DNA of 64,000 nucleotides from Breviolum minutum Mf 1.05b.01 (Eukaryota; Sar; Dinophyceae; Suessiales; Symbiodiniaceae), in assembly GCA_000507305.1 (NCBI GenBank), contig DF239655.1, positions 101,314 to 165,313 on the forward strand, written 5' to 3'. Below are positions 19,988 to 29,423 of this stretch, piece after piece. The notes beneath the pieces are model-generated. The model saw nothing but the letters and a program-made list of their open reading frames with translations, ran no database searches and was not told the DNA's origin. The translations under genes were made by a program, and so were the position numbers. Position 1 is the first letter of the stretch; each line of letters begins with the position of its first letter.

Positions 19988-21538
19988 ATGCTAGAAGTGC
20001 TTTCCGCAGTGACTGGTGAATCATTTGGGTTTTTTGAAGAAGTGGACTTTGCAGAAGGTTCAGTGAAGGCCATAAAACAGCGCTTGGCACACAAGATTGG
20101 CATCCCACGCTTCCGTCTGCGGCTCCTTCAAGACAACTGCCCACTGGATGACGATCAAACCTTGATCGACCATGAACAGTTCACCCTTCAAGTGGTACAA
20201 CTTGTGATCCTAGACTTTCAGCTCCATGACGGGGAGCAGGATCAGGACATCATGGTGGCATGTGAGGAGAATGATGACAAGCTTCTTGAGCAGCACTTGA
20301 ACAAGCCACGAAGTCCCAATTTTGAAGATGCAAATGCAATGACGCCCTTGTATGCGGCATCCGCCTGTGGAAGTCTCAAATGCGTGTTTTTGCTGATCGA
20401 AGCAGGTGCCAACAGGGACCAAGGCACGACAATTGATGGAGCAACCCCTCTATGCATAGCAGCTCGAAATGGGCACGTTGAAGTTGTCCGACTTCTGGTG
20501 GAGGCAGGTGCCAACAAAGAGCAAGGCACGACAGACTGTGGGAAAGCGCCTCTTTACCTAGCAGCTGATGAGGGGCACCTTGAAATTGTCCGATTTCTGG
20601 TGGAGTCAGGTGCCAACAAAGATCAAGGCACGACAGACTTTGGGGTAACGCCTCTTCTCGGAGCAGCTGGGAACGGGCACCTTGAAGTCGTCCGATTTCT
20701 GGTGGAGTCGGGTGCCAACAAAGACCAAAGGACGACAGATGAGTTTGGAATTGGAATAACGCCTCTTTTCATAGCAGCTCATGAGGGGCACCCTGAAGTT
20801 GTCCGATTGCTGGTCGAGTCCGGTGCCGACAAAGGCCGAGGCCGGAACGACAATGGAGCAACGCCTCTTTTCGTAGCAGCTGAGGAGGGGCACCTTGAAG
20901 TCGTCCGATTTCTGGTTGAGCTGGGCGCCAACAAAGAGCAATGGACGACAGATGATGGAACGACGCCTCTTATCATAGCAGCTGAGCAGGGGCAGATTGA
21001 AGTCGTCCGATTTCTGGTGGAGTCGGGTGTCAACATAGACCAAGGCCGAACAAATGATGGAGGAACACCTCTCATTGTTGCTGCTCATCAGGGGCACCTT
21101 GAAGTTGTCCGATTGCTAGTTGAATCCGGTGCCAACAAAGGCCGAGGCCGGACAGACAATGGAGCAACGCCTCTTTTGATGGCTGCTCATCAGGGGCACC
21201 TTGAAGTCGTCCGATTGCTAGTTGAATCCGGTGCCAACAAAGACCAAGGCCGGACAGATGGTGGACTGACGCCTCTCTTCGTAGCAGCTCGGAATGGGCA
21301 CCTTGAAGTTGTCCGAGTGCTGGTTGAGTACGGTGCCAGCAAGGACCAAGGCCGGACAATTGATGGAGCAACACCTCTATACATAGCAGCTCAAAATGGG
21401 CACCTTGAAGTTGTCCGACTTCTGGTGGAGGCAGGTGCCAACATAGACCAAGGCCGGACAAATGATGGAGGAACGCCTCTTTTCATAGCAGCTCAGAATG
21501 AGCACCTTGAAATTGTCCGATTTTTGCATGACGCATAG
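19988..21538 (+). CDS. Ubiquitin-like domain plus 12 ankyrin repeats
   Basis: 516-residue protein from ATG 19988 to TAG 21536-21538, no intron. Residues 1-75 look like a ubiquitin-type fold (LEVLSAVTGESF start, a charged helix AIKQRL, then FRLRLLQDNCPLDDDQTL as in ubiquitin-like domains). A linker (to about 116) precedes 11 full ankyrin units and one truncated unit that ends the protein. The unit is 34 residues (102 nt), not the usual 33, with consensus GATPLFIAAxNGHLEVVRLL plus VESGANKDQGRTDD. Unit 4 carries a 3-residue insertion made of a short GGAATT duplication. Ankyrin arrays bind proteins; the ubiquitin-like part suggests a scaffold or adaptor, but partner and location are unknown. The nearly uniform DNA units indicate recent expansion or homogenisation. 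The architecture matches, from memory, expanded Symbiodiniaceae families. Long frames on the opposite strand are shadows of the repeat. Confidence 0.93.
   Translation: MLEVLSAVTGESFGFFEEVDFAEGSVKAIKQRLAHKIGIPRFRLRLLQDNCPLDDDQTLIDHEQFTLQVVQLVILDFQLHDGEQDQDIMVACEENDDKLLEQHLNKPRSPNFEDANAMTPLYAASACGSLKCVFLLIEAGANRDQGTTIDGATPLCIAARNGHVEVVRLLVEAGANKEQGTTDCGKAPLYLAADEGHLEIVRFLVESGANKDQGTTDFGVTPLLGAAGNGHLEVVRFLVESGANKDQRTTDEFGIGITPLFIAAHEGHPEVVRLLVESGADKGRGRNDNGATPLFVAAEEGHLEVVRFLVELGANKEQWTTDDGTTPLIIAAEQGQIEVVRFLVESGVNIDQGRTNDGGTPLIVAAHQGHLEVVRLLVESGANKGRGRTDNGATPLLMAAHQGHLEVVRLLVESGANKDQGRTDGGLTPLFVAARNGHLEVVRVLVEYGASKDQGRTIDGATPLYIAAQNGHLEVVRLLVEAGANIDQGRTNDGGTPLFIAAQNEHLEIVRFLHDA
20336..21520 (+). 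repeat. 102-bp coding tandem array (ankyrin units)
   Basis: Eleven full units of 102 bp (one of 111 bp) and a final shortened one. The block GGGCACCTTGAAGTYGTCCG recurs in most units. Confidence 0.95.
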
Positions 21539-21549
21539 AGTATGAAGAC

Positions 21550-21640
21550 CTTTCTTACACAGGCTCTCAATGTGCAATTTGAAGTTGTGTGGGCCAGCAA
21601 AGACCAAAATCAGACATGGGCAAACGCTTTTTGGAGGCAG
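21550..21640 (+). pseudogene. Decayed ankyrin repeat unit downstream of the stop
   Basis: Twelve bases after the stop the sequence again follows the unit: CAGGCTCTCAATGTGCAATT, then TTGAAGTTGTG, GCCAGCAAAGACCAAAATCA and AAACGCTTTTTGG. About 20 bases of the helix-2 region are missing. It shows the array once extended farther; the present stop truncated it. Confidence 0.7.
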
Positions 21641-21649
21641 CAACCCCCA

Positions 21650-22540
21650 AGCATTACTGTGAAATTGTCAAAGTTTTCGTTGTTTCCTGCCATGAAAACC
21701 TTGTGGAACTTGTCTTCGTTGTTTGGAACTTGTCTTCTGGTCACAAACTTCCTTAGTTCAGGGTTGCATCTGCTTGAACCGGTCCGGGAGCGCAAAAATT
21801 GGCATGACAAAAAAAAGGTGTGTTTCTTTGCTTGCTTGCGGGAGGCCCTTCTTCCAACAAGGTTTCCATGGAGGTTCTTCTTCCAACATGTTGGAAGGTT
21901 TCATGGCTTGACCACTTCGTTTTGCGATTTCACCATCCCCTACGGCCCTACGGCCCTTGATCCTTCCAAGATATAGGTGGTGTATCCACAAAGATCTCGA
22001 CCTGGACTCCCATGGAAGTGGAAGTGGAAAAAAATGCCCCCAAATGAAAGGAAACTCATATTGGAGGGACCTATTTTTTCACTTCCATGACTAATGAAAA
22101 TTAGATCCCGGCCGACTCAGAAAGACTTGGATGTTCTTGTACTTCATGACCCCCCCTAATAAATTGAATCAGTTGTGCAAATAAATTATTGATTTAAATG
22201 ATTTGGTTGATGTTCATTGATTTGTTTCATTGTGTAGGTTTGAAATTCCCGCCTTTCCCTCGTTTTCTCCGAGGGCCTCCATGCTACCTTACTTCCAAAA
22301 GATGGGTGTGAAGGCGGTGTTTGTGTCAACTGTTGGGCCGTGATTTACATGGAAGGACAACAGCAAACGAAAAGACGGTGGGGTTCATTAGTAAATATGT
22401 TTGTTCCAGTAGGATGTAAATATAGATGTATATATATATATTATGTATATATATATATGTTTATATTAATATTATTTCTTTATTTTTATTTATAGAGGAA
22501 TTCACGAAATGGTTAGTGAGTACTGGTTTTTATCTAAAAG
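21650..22540. other. Downstream flank of the ankyrin gene
   Basis: Probable 3' UTR and spacer. A short duplication (GGAACTTGTCTTC twice near 21715 and 21728) and a (TA)n tract at 22424-22462 are visible. No second gene is supported. An open frame through 21542-21976 includes the ankyrin relic and is probably not translated. Confidence 0.4.
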
Positions 22541-22739
22541 AACTTATAAATTATAAACGGAGTGTCTAAAGGGTTTAAACCCACAACACATCGCTTTTTT
22601 GACCGTCAAAAAGTTAACCCCAAAATGATGATTCAAGATTTCAATGAAGCAGGGAGGTTGCTTAAAAGAGGATTATGAAACTCTTCTTCGGTTCATCACT
22701 GAAACAGCTACTAGGTACTTGCCCTAACTCGTGCCGCCC

Positions 22740-22860
22740 TACCAAAACTCGTGCCATTCTGCGTGCCCGCAGGGTTTTGTCCTGTTTTTGTTGATTTTGT
22801 GATTTTTTGAATGTTGCATGATGTGCTTAAAGTCTGCGTGCCCGCAGTGTTTGGTGAGGG
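22740..22860. repeat. Repeated small hairpin CTGCG-TGCC-CGCAG
   Basis: CTGCGTGCCCGCAG occurs twice here (about 22759 and 22835) and once more at about 23615. Each is a 5-bp stem with a TGCC loop and ends in CGCAG, so it could also look like a splice acceptor. Confidence 0.7.
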
Positions 22861-23097
22861 CTGAAGGTGCTGTCATCAATCACTATGCGGGAGACTTTGA
22901 AATATATATGATATGTTCAAAGGAAGTTTAGGAGTCAAACGTCCGACAATACGGACAGATGAAAAGCAGAGAAGAGAAAGAGTTAGAAGAAAGCAGATAC
23001 GGGTGCGCGAAATTTTAGGAAAGTCGTGAAACATCGTGTTTTTACCAATGATTTGTGGTTGGGGAAAAAAGGGAAAGGTTGCCAGATGCAGAGCCTG

Positions 23098-23147
23098 GAT
23101 CTCGTTCCCATCTCGTTCCGATCTCGTTCAGCATCTCGTTCTGATTC
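23098..23147 (+). repeat. Short ATCTCGTTC repeat cluster
   Basis: Four to five imperfect copies: ATCTCGTTCCC, ATCTCGTTCCG, ATCTCGTTCAG, ATCTCGTTCTG. Confidence 0.8.
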
Positions 23148-23176
23148 CTTCTTCTCTTAAATCTTCCATGCTGTGA

Positions 23177-23600
23177 TGAATGAGCTGTGCACAGTTTGAT
23201 TTGCTGCTGGTGGCATGCGAGGTGGATTGATTTTCTTCGTTCTACACAGTGTGCGCATGCTTTGGTTAAGTCTTGGTGATGTCAGTGGCTGGCGTTCTGA
23301 ATGAGCCGTGCACAGTGTGATTTGCTGTCGTTGGTATGAGAGTTGGAATGAATTTTCTTTGTTCTTTTCACAGTGTGCGCATGGTTTTGTTAAGGTTTGG
23401 TGATGTCAGTGGATGTGCTGAATGAGCCGTGCACAGTGTGATTTGCTGTTGGTGGCATGAGAGTCGGATTGGGTTTTCTGGGTGTTTTACAACACTGTGG
23501 GTTTGGTTTTGTTAAGATTTGGTGATGCCAGTGGATGTGCTGAATGAGCCGTGCACAGTGTGATTTGATGTTGGTGGTGTGAGTTTTGGCGATGGCGTGA
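23177..23600 (+). repeat. ~121-bp tandem repeat, 3.5 copies
   Basis: TGAATGAGCYGTGCACAGTK begins at 23177, 23298, 23419 and 23541, spacing 121, 121 and 122. Within each unit, TTGCTG, TTCTTTGTTC, CACAGTGTGCGCATG and TTTGGTGATGTCAGTGG recur. The last copy breaks into GGCGTGAG motifs (23590-23660). Confidence 0.9.
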
Positions 23601-24024
23601 GATTCGGTTTTTCTGCGTGCCCGCAGTAGTGGCGTGAGTTTTGGGTAGATGGCGTGAGTTAAGGCCACCGCCAAGTAACATTACAATGGTTCATTGTGAC
23701 CAAAGCTCACCAGTTTGAGTACCAACCAGGTGACCACCAACCATTTGTTCAGATATATCTCCAAGATAAACATGGTGATTTTCCATTGCCAGCCGGAGGA
23801 TAACGACAACTTTGGACCAAAACATGTGGTGTTTTTCAAGCACTTGGTCTATAGACATCGACCAAACTAAACCGATGGTCGGGAAAAAAAACCAAATGGT
23901 GGTGAAAAGTAGGTGAGAATATTCCAATTTTATATATACAATGCAAGTGTAGGGACTTTGCCATGTACTGTTCAAGTATTGTAAAGGTCAGCGAGGTCAA
24001 TTATTCAAATAACAGTCTTCTGGA

Positions 24025-24126
24025 TACAGTTGATGGAAGAAATCCTGCACCAATTGATATGGTAGTCTATCCCATTATTTACAGGGTTTTATACATCCCA
24101 AGTGGTGCAGGATTTCTTTCAACAGT
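24025..24126. mobile_element. Family D TIR element, best intron candidate
   Basis: TACAGTTGATGGAAGAAATC on the left, GCAGGATTTCTTTCAACAG on the right. Removing GTTGATGG...CAACAG (24029-24125, 97 nt) joins two open + frames in phase 0 (NSLLDT to CHQNARTILVKEIL). Confidence 0.8.
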
Positions 24127-24165
24127 GCCACCAAAATGCCCGAACAATTCTTGTTAAAGAAATAT

Positions 24166-24280
24166 TGCCTGGAAGTTTAACAAGTTTGCCCATGAAAAAT
24201 GACCGGAACCCAAAAGGAAAGGAATGACTGGGGGCCATCCATTTTCAGGTGCGAACTTGCTGATAGTTTCAGGGAGGGTA
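24166..24280. mobile_element. Family A TIR element
   Basis: TGCCTGGAAGTTTAACAAGT on the left, GATAGTTTCAGGGAGGGTA on the right. The inner arm TTTGCCCATGAAAAATG pairs with CATTTTCAGGTGCGAA. Confidence 0.7.
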
Positions 24281-24286
24281 TATAGT

Positions 24287-24397
24287 CTATGTGGTGGTTT
24301 CAAAGATTATTTTATTTTCATCCCTCATCCCTATTCGGGGAAATGATCCAATTTGACTATGTAATATTTTTCCAAATGGGTTGAAACCACCAACTAG
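24287..24397. mobile_element. Family C TIR element
   Basis: CTATGTGGTGGTTTCAAAGA on the left, GGTTGAAACCACCAACTAG on the right. It lies six bases from the preceding family A element. Confidence 0.8.
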
Positions 24398-24644
24398 TAT
24401 AGAAAATTGCTCAGTTTTTCTTGCCTTTCAAGGCCTCACAAAAACCACCAACGAAGCGCCAGGGTGTGCAGTTCCAGTTGGCAGGGGTGGTTGCCATGAT
24501 CCCTTGGTCCATGTTTCTTGGCTTGAGGCCTCAACACCTTTGGCCAAGAGGGTGTTTTTTTTTGAAGACTTTAAAGGTTTGTTGTTTGCAACCAAGCAGT
24601 GGAAAGCTGTTCGATTTTTTTTGGTGGGAGTTGCCGGTTTTTAA
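24398..24644 (+). CDS. Candidate exon following family C
   Basis: Directly after CAACTAG the frame enters in phase 2 and stays open for 81 codons to TAA (24642-24644). It includes WLEASTPLAKRVFFFEDF and an aromatic C-terminus. A second frame is also open here. Unknown protein. Confidence 0.35.
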
Positions 24645-24654
24645 GATAGCATAT

Positions 24655-24812
24655 TAATTAATTTAGAGTGTTTGACTTTTTTGAAGAGTGTGAATCCAGA
24701 AATGGAGGCTGTTTATGGTTTTTTTGACCCTGATGAAGTGGACAGTAGTTGGATACTCCCTTACCAATGGTTGGTCCGACACTGCAGTAAAGATTCCGTT
24801 GACTGCCACTGA
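24655..24812 (+). CDS. Candidate exon, acidic/aromatic peptide
   Basis: Open + frame reading EMEAVYGFFDPDEVDSSW and ILPYQWLVRHCSKDSVD, closing with TGA at 24810-24812. It looks protein-like, but a competing frame (24715-24954) overlaps. Unknown function. Confidence 0.3.
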
Positions 24813-25027
24813 CCATCCCAGATTTGGAGATATCCACACGCAAATCAAAAACCAAGTGTGGAAACTGAAAATCATGCTTTCTGATTTTCCAAACAATAGG
24901 AAAACATCTCTTCTTCCAGAGGTCTATTTTTTCTTAGTTTGGGGGGGGCGTTAGGGTTCAGGTCATGTTGTGGCATTCTCTCGAAAATACAATCTGTGAC
25001 GTGTGGGATAAACATATCACCATGCTA

Positions 25028-25160
25028 GGATGTCCCAGGAAGTTAGTAAAAGGTTAGGATCAGTGGGCTATTGCACCCCAATGTACCCCATTTATAAGTA
25101 GGTTATAAGCCATTGATCCTAACCATTGATCCTAACTTCCCGGAACATCCATCCAAGTGG
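25028..25160. mobile_element. Family F TIR element
   Basis: The left end CTAGGATGTCCCAGGAAGTT pairs with AACTTCCCGGAACATCCA on the right. The interior TTATAAGTAGGTTATAAGCC is typical. Confidence 0.7.
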
Positions 25161-25564
25161 GTCACATTTGGGCCTGTGAAAAACCCTCAGGAAGGGCTTC
25201 ATTGGAGTCCTTAGTGACATCGTCCCCATAGGAGGGGCTGATGGTGATGGTGATGCTGATGGTGTCACGCGGATGTGCTGCAAATACATCGTTTTTGTTG
25301 GGGTGCAGTATTCTTTGGAGATAGATGCAGAAAAAGAAGTGTTAAGTGTTTTTCTTGTTGTTGTGGACTTCTCGAACATACCCAAAATCACCTTCTCAGT
25401 AGGTATTTGGATGTCCAGGGGAATGGATGCTGTTTGTAAAGCACGGCAATGCATCATTCCCTGTTGTTACTTTGCCACTTGGATGTCCAGGACAGAAATG
25501 GTAGTACCATTCATGCCAGACCTGAAGCACTTCAACAGTGAAACGAACACCTTGTTGTCATAGT

Positions 25565-26065
25565 CTTGCTTAATTGAACTACTTTTTGGTGGTGATAGGG
25601 ATTATGAACTCATTCATTTTCGGGGGTTTAATCTTGGGTTAATGATATGCTAATCCCTATTTTCAAAGAAGGTAACCACTTAGACTATAAGTATCAACTT
25701 CCGATTAAATAACCCCCTTGTTTGCTTCACTTAGGGAGGGTGTTCGTCAAGGGAAAGTCATCGTTGAGATTAAGAGACCGACCTTAAAGACGTGATGGGC
25801 GGCTGTCTGAAAGTCGGTTGCTGAACATAATGGTTGCTTACCACAGGGGTCATTTTGGATGGAACAAAAAAGTGTTTGGGGAAAACCCATCAAACTTGAT
25901 GCAAGTCTATGGGAGTTGTTGAGAGATTTCCCTTGAGTACTGAGTGCATGAAGTTTGGGTTGGTGTCATATCATGATCCATGTACTATCTCCTGAAGTTC
26001 GAAAGTAGTTTTTTTTTTTTTTTCGGAGAAGGGGAGATTAAGACGACCATCCCTTTCCCATCCCA
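25565..26065. other. Spacer without recognised gene
   Basis: No paired ends or convincing frame. It ends in a T15 tract at about 26009-26023. Confidence 0.35.
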
Positions 26066-26073
26066 TTCTCATC

Positions 26074-26280
26074 CAGCCGTTGTTAGCACTCTCTGCTGCA
26101 GGCAGATTTCACAAGCGCGGCTACTTGTTGGTATCTTCCTTGTTGGGCTTTGTTGGCCTTGGTATTTTGGGTCTTTTTTCCCAAGGCTCGGGGATTTTGC
26201 AGCAGTTCCGATGGATGTTTTTTTTTCTCAAGAATTACTTCCCTCAAATGTTCTCAAGAATTACAACCTACCAAAACTAA
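26074..26280 (+). CDS. Candidate exon encoding a membrane segment
   Basis: Acceptor-like CTCATCCAG on the left; open to TAA at 26278-26280. A hydrophobic run LLVSSLLGFVGLGILGLF could span a membrane and is followed by aromatic/basic residues. Another + frame (137 codons) overlaps, so the call is uncertain. Confidence 0.3.
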   Translation, partial: QPLLALSAAGRFHKRGYLLVSSLLGFVGLGILGLFSQGSGILQQFRWMFFFLKNYFPQMFSRITTYQN

Positions 26281-26518
26281 CACATATCGCGAATATCCCC
26301 TGCAAAATTAGGATGAGACTGGAAGATGATTCATTTTTGAATGAAAGCGTCCCTGCACTCAGTGGACATTCCTTCAGTTTTTTTGGGGGGTAATCCATTT
26401 TAGTTGCCAGATGTTTCATGGGACATGTCACTGCAACTCTTGAATTTTGGGAGTGGTCGAATCTGATGACAAGGGCGAATTTGAGGCTTAATACAGAAAA
26501 CCGGACTGTTTCACAGAT

Positions 26519-26626
26519 TACCCTCCCGAAAATTAACAACGATACACCAAAAAAGGGGGCCATTTGAAAAGGAAAATGCATCTTCCAAACACTTAGTTTT
26601 AAGGGCTATGTTAGTTTTCGGGGGTA
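26519..26626. mobile_element. Family A/B-type TIR element
   Basis: TACCCTCCCGAAAATTAACA on the left, ATGTTAGTTTTCGGGGGTA on the right, TA-bounded. Confidence 0.7.
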
Positions 26627-26629
26627 TAA

Positions 26630-27300
26630 GACAATTGGATCTGCAAGTGGTGAATCTCAAGTGGATTTTGAATTCAATCTATACGCAATTTGGGATACAA
26701 CTCAAATGTTCTTACACTAATTACTCCCAATGAACATCTTTCCAATATTCCAATTTCATAAACTCAAAAATCTTAAAGTTTCATTTGCAAAAATCCTGTT
26801 GTCAACACCCATCTCTCTTAAACCCCATGGTTTTTGTTTGGACCGTTTTTCTATAGGGAACTCACCTTGGGAACTTGCATTTTCGAACTTGCCGCTAGGT
26901 AACCCTTGGATTGCAGCCTTCTTCTTTGCCATGGCCTTTGCGTTCATTGCAACCTTTGACTTGTGGCTTGGATCGACGTTTTTTTTTGGATGGATTTCAT
27001 CATATCATTTTTCCCAACATGAACATGTTTTTCTCAAGGTTATAAGATCTCACTTTTCATGGAAGATGTTTTTCATGTTTTTTGTTTTTTGTACTTGAAG
27101 TTGGTGATATGGTACGTTTGGATTTGTTTTTTTCAAATGAAATGTTTGATCCCGGGTTACGGATCCGGATAAACCAATACCATGAAGTCGCCATCGAAGG
27201 CGATATGTGTTTGTTGTTCCAAACAAAGCACCTGCATGAATGAGATCGAAGCCTGATAAGCTTGATATGATCTTGATATATGTTGATACGTTGATAGGTA
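26630..27300. other. Spacer with competing open frames on both strands
   Basis: A + frame (26730-27098) and a minus frame (26756-26947) overlap. The minus one is Lys/Ala-rich and ends at a TCCCAAG|GTGAGT donor-like site, but neither can be preferred. Confidence 0.3.
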
Positions 27301-27303
27301 GCC

Positions 27304-27399
27304 CATAGGATCCATGGGACGATTGTATTTTTACCTACATGAATGGTGGTTTTTTTTATGGTAAATGTAGGTAAATATACCAGTCCCATGGATCCTATG
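27304..27399. mobile_element. Family E TIR element, perfect 17-bp ends
   Basis: CATAGGATCCATGGGAC (27304-27320) and GTCCCATGGATCCTATG (27383-27399) are perfect inverted repeats around TTTTTACCTACAT / ATGTAGGTAAATA. Confidence 0.85.
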
Positions 27400-27507
27400 T
27401 CCATGGTACTTAGTAACTGGATTATAAGCCCTATACAAGTAGGTTATAAGTCCCTTAAGTAGATTACGAACCAACTTACTAACTAGTTCCTAACTTCCAT
27501 GGACATC
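27399..27507. mobile_element. Family F TIR element abutting family E
   Basis: TGTCCATGGTACTTAGTAAC on the left, AGTTCCTAACTTCCATGGACA on the right; core TATAAGCCCTATACAAGTAG. It shares its first base with the right end of the adjacent E element. Confidence 0.65.
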
Positions 27508-27732
27508 CAAGTATATATTTATACGCGTACTATCAAACATACAAATTACACAGTACAGCAGCACCATCCCCCATGTTTGTTGCAGTGACTCAAAACCCCA
27601 GGCTCTGCGAGGGCAAATACTCAGAGGTGATGAGGGAACAGCAGGCGACGATGCGATTTAGTTAGCGGGGGGGGTGATTCCCCTAATCTTCCCTAAGGTT
27701 CCCCAATCTTCCCTAGCAATCCTAGGAATCCA

Positions 27733-27889
27733 CTACTGATGGTTCAGAAATCTGGGCACTAGTTGATCATGTTGATGGTTCAAGAATCCGGCAAACTCAC
27801 CAGTTGAGGTTGGTAATTGAAATCCCATTATTTACAAGGTTTTGTACATCTAAGGTGGTTGGCCTTGGGATTTCTGAAGCATCAACCGT
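27733..27889. mobile_element. Family D TIR element (compound)
   Basis: Two successive left ends (TACTGATGGTTCAGAAATCT and TGTTGATGGTTCAAGAATCC) precede one right end GATTTCTGAAGCATCAAC, so one copy inserted beside or inside another. Confidence 0.65.
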
Positions 27890-28309
27890 CGTTTCCTTGA
27901 GGACTTTTGACCTTTGACCTTTTGAGTTGCTGATTGTAGGGCCTTAACCTATACTAAGTGTTAAACCTTTTAGCGTTTGGGATCAAGGTTTTGCCAAGTA
28001 AACCACCTGTCCGAGTTTTTTTCGTAGGTAGATTGAGGTGAAACGGAGCAATAGCACCTGAAGCCATGGATGGTTTTCCAGCTACTACTGCATGTTGATG
28101 GCTGAAATCCTGTATCCCCCACCAAATGTTTGTGGGTTTTCACTGGGATTATTTTTTTCCCAAAAAAAGAAGGCAGTGAATTTCACCCTAATAACTGGTG
28201 ACATTTGTGGTATGGCCACCTTGGGGTTTTTTCTCCACCATTTTTCCACCTGGCGCATGATTCGCATGGGGGCAGCCCACAACCTTCCAACGACGGAAGG
28301 CTGGATCTG

Positions 28310-28600
28310 AAGTCCTGACCTTTGTACCTCGGTTTCGTTGGAATGGCGGGCGTCGTCGTCGACCGGGGTTCCCCACCACCCCTTCCCCGTTGGCCTAACG
28401 TAAGGTACCCTTCCACCTCCCCCACTGGAAATGAAGGGGTTTAAAATAAGGCCGGCCTTATTAAAAACGAAACCAAACCAATGGGTTTTTCATAAGCCCT
28501 GATGAAAAAAAAGGCCGGCTATTTTTTTGGGGTGGGTGGGTGGGTCCCACGTGTTAGAAAGGGGTATAGGTTGACCAGCCATTAGCTGCACATACCCAAT
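28310..28600. other. GC-rich patch and spacer
   Basis: GC-rich 28330-28430 (GGCGGGCGTCGTCGTCGACC), then GGCCGGCCTT/AAGGCCGGC palindromic words at 28450-28520. No gene supported. Confidence 0.35.
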
Positions 28601-28700
28601 GACAGATCCATGGGATGTAGATGTCTATTAACCTACATTTTGTTGATTTTTATGATAGATTTTTGTGGGTAAATATACAATTGTTCCATGGATCCGTCAT
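28600..28700. mobile_element. Family E TIR element
   Basis: AGATCCATGGGATGTAGATG on the left, AATTGTTCCATGGATCCGTC on the right. The interior AACCTACATTTTGTTGATTT pairs weakly with GTGGGTAAATATAC. Confidence 0.65.
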
Positions 28701-28875
28701 GGGATAGACAGGGTTAAGCTGGGTTACGTCCCTTCAATATGGGAAATGGTGGTTGGGTGGTGGGCCCCGATAACCTTGTACCCTTTTTGCAGCCGAGAAG
28801 TGGGACAAGAATTGTTGGGAGGGATCAAACTTGATGCTAAAATCGATCACGGGAAAAACAATATATAAGGTGAAA

Positions 28876-28965
28876 ATAGATGGCGCAGATACCAAAAGGC
28901 AGGCAAGTAAAGGATCCTTATAAACCAGTATGTAGGGACTGTGCTGGATGTACTTTTCAATTACT
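28876..28965. mobile_element. Family G TIR element
   Basis: AAAATAGATGGCGCAGATAC on the left and GTGCTGGATGTACTTTTCA on the right form imperfect inverted repeats. The core CCTTATAAACCAGTATGTAG is shared with 45275-45351 and 54752-54840. Confidence 0.65.
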
Positions 28966-29308
28966 GCAAGTGCATGGATGTTTTGGGGGTTGGTAACATA
29001 TGGTAACATATACTTGGCGCCTGTTTTTGAGGGTAGAATTCTGGCCATCTTTTGTTTTTTCTGCAAGATTCGGAAGATTTCATGCTGAGATGCTGGTAAG
29101 TGACTTTAGTGGAAGTTTCAAACCACATGACATGATGGATCCATATGACTGGTATATTTACCTACATGACCATGGAAATCCGGTTGGGCCTTTATTTAAA
29201 ACATCCACATCGAAACTATACTTTCCAAGAATTACATTAAGATGGAATTCCTACAAATAGCCTTATTGAAATGACGATCATCCTCCAAAGCATCAAATTC
29301 TCCCATGT

Positions 29309-29423
29309 ATACCACCTGGAAAGCAGATAGCTAGTCACTCCCATTGGTCTTGGTTTATCATGGCCCCTTATAAGCCACCAAACTTTGGAGTGGCAGTTGC
29401 GCCATCTACTCACTACCAGGTGT
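29309..29423. mobile_element. Family G-like element with TACCACCTGGAAAG ends
   Basis: ATACCACCTGGAAAGC on the left, CACTACCAGGTGTA on the right. The core GGAGTGGCAGTTGCGCCATC recurs at 50128-50270 and, inverted, at 48940-49050. Confidence 0.6.

Noticed and set aside
20210..21461. Several long minus-strand frames (up to 163 codons) opposite the ankyrin gene
   Set aside because: They repeat with the 102-bp unit and are shadows of the tandem array on the other strand.
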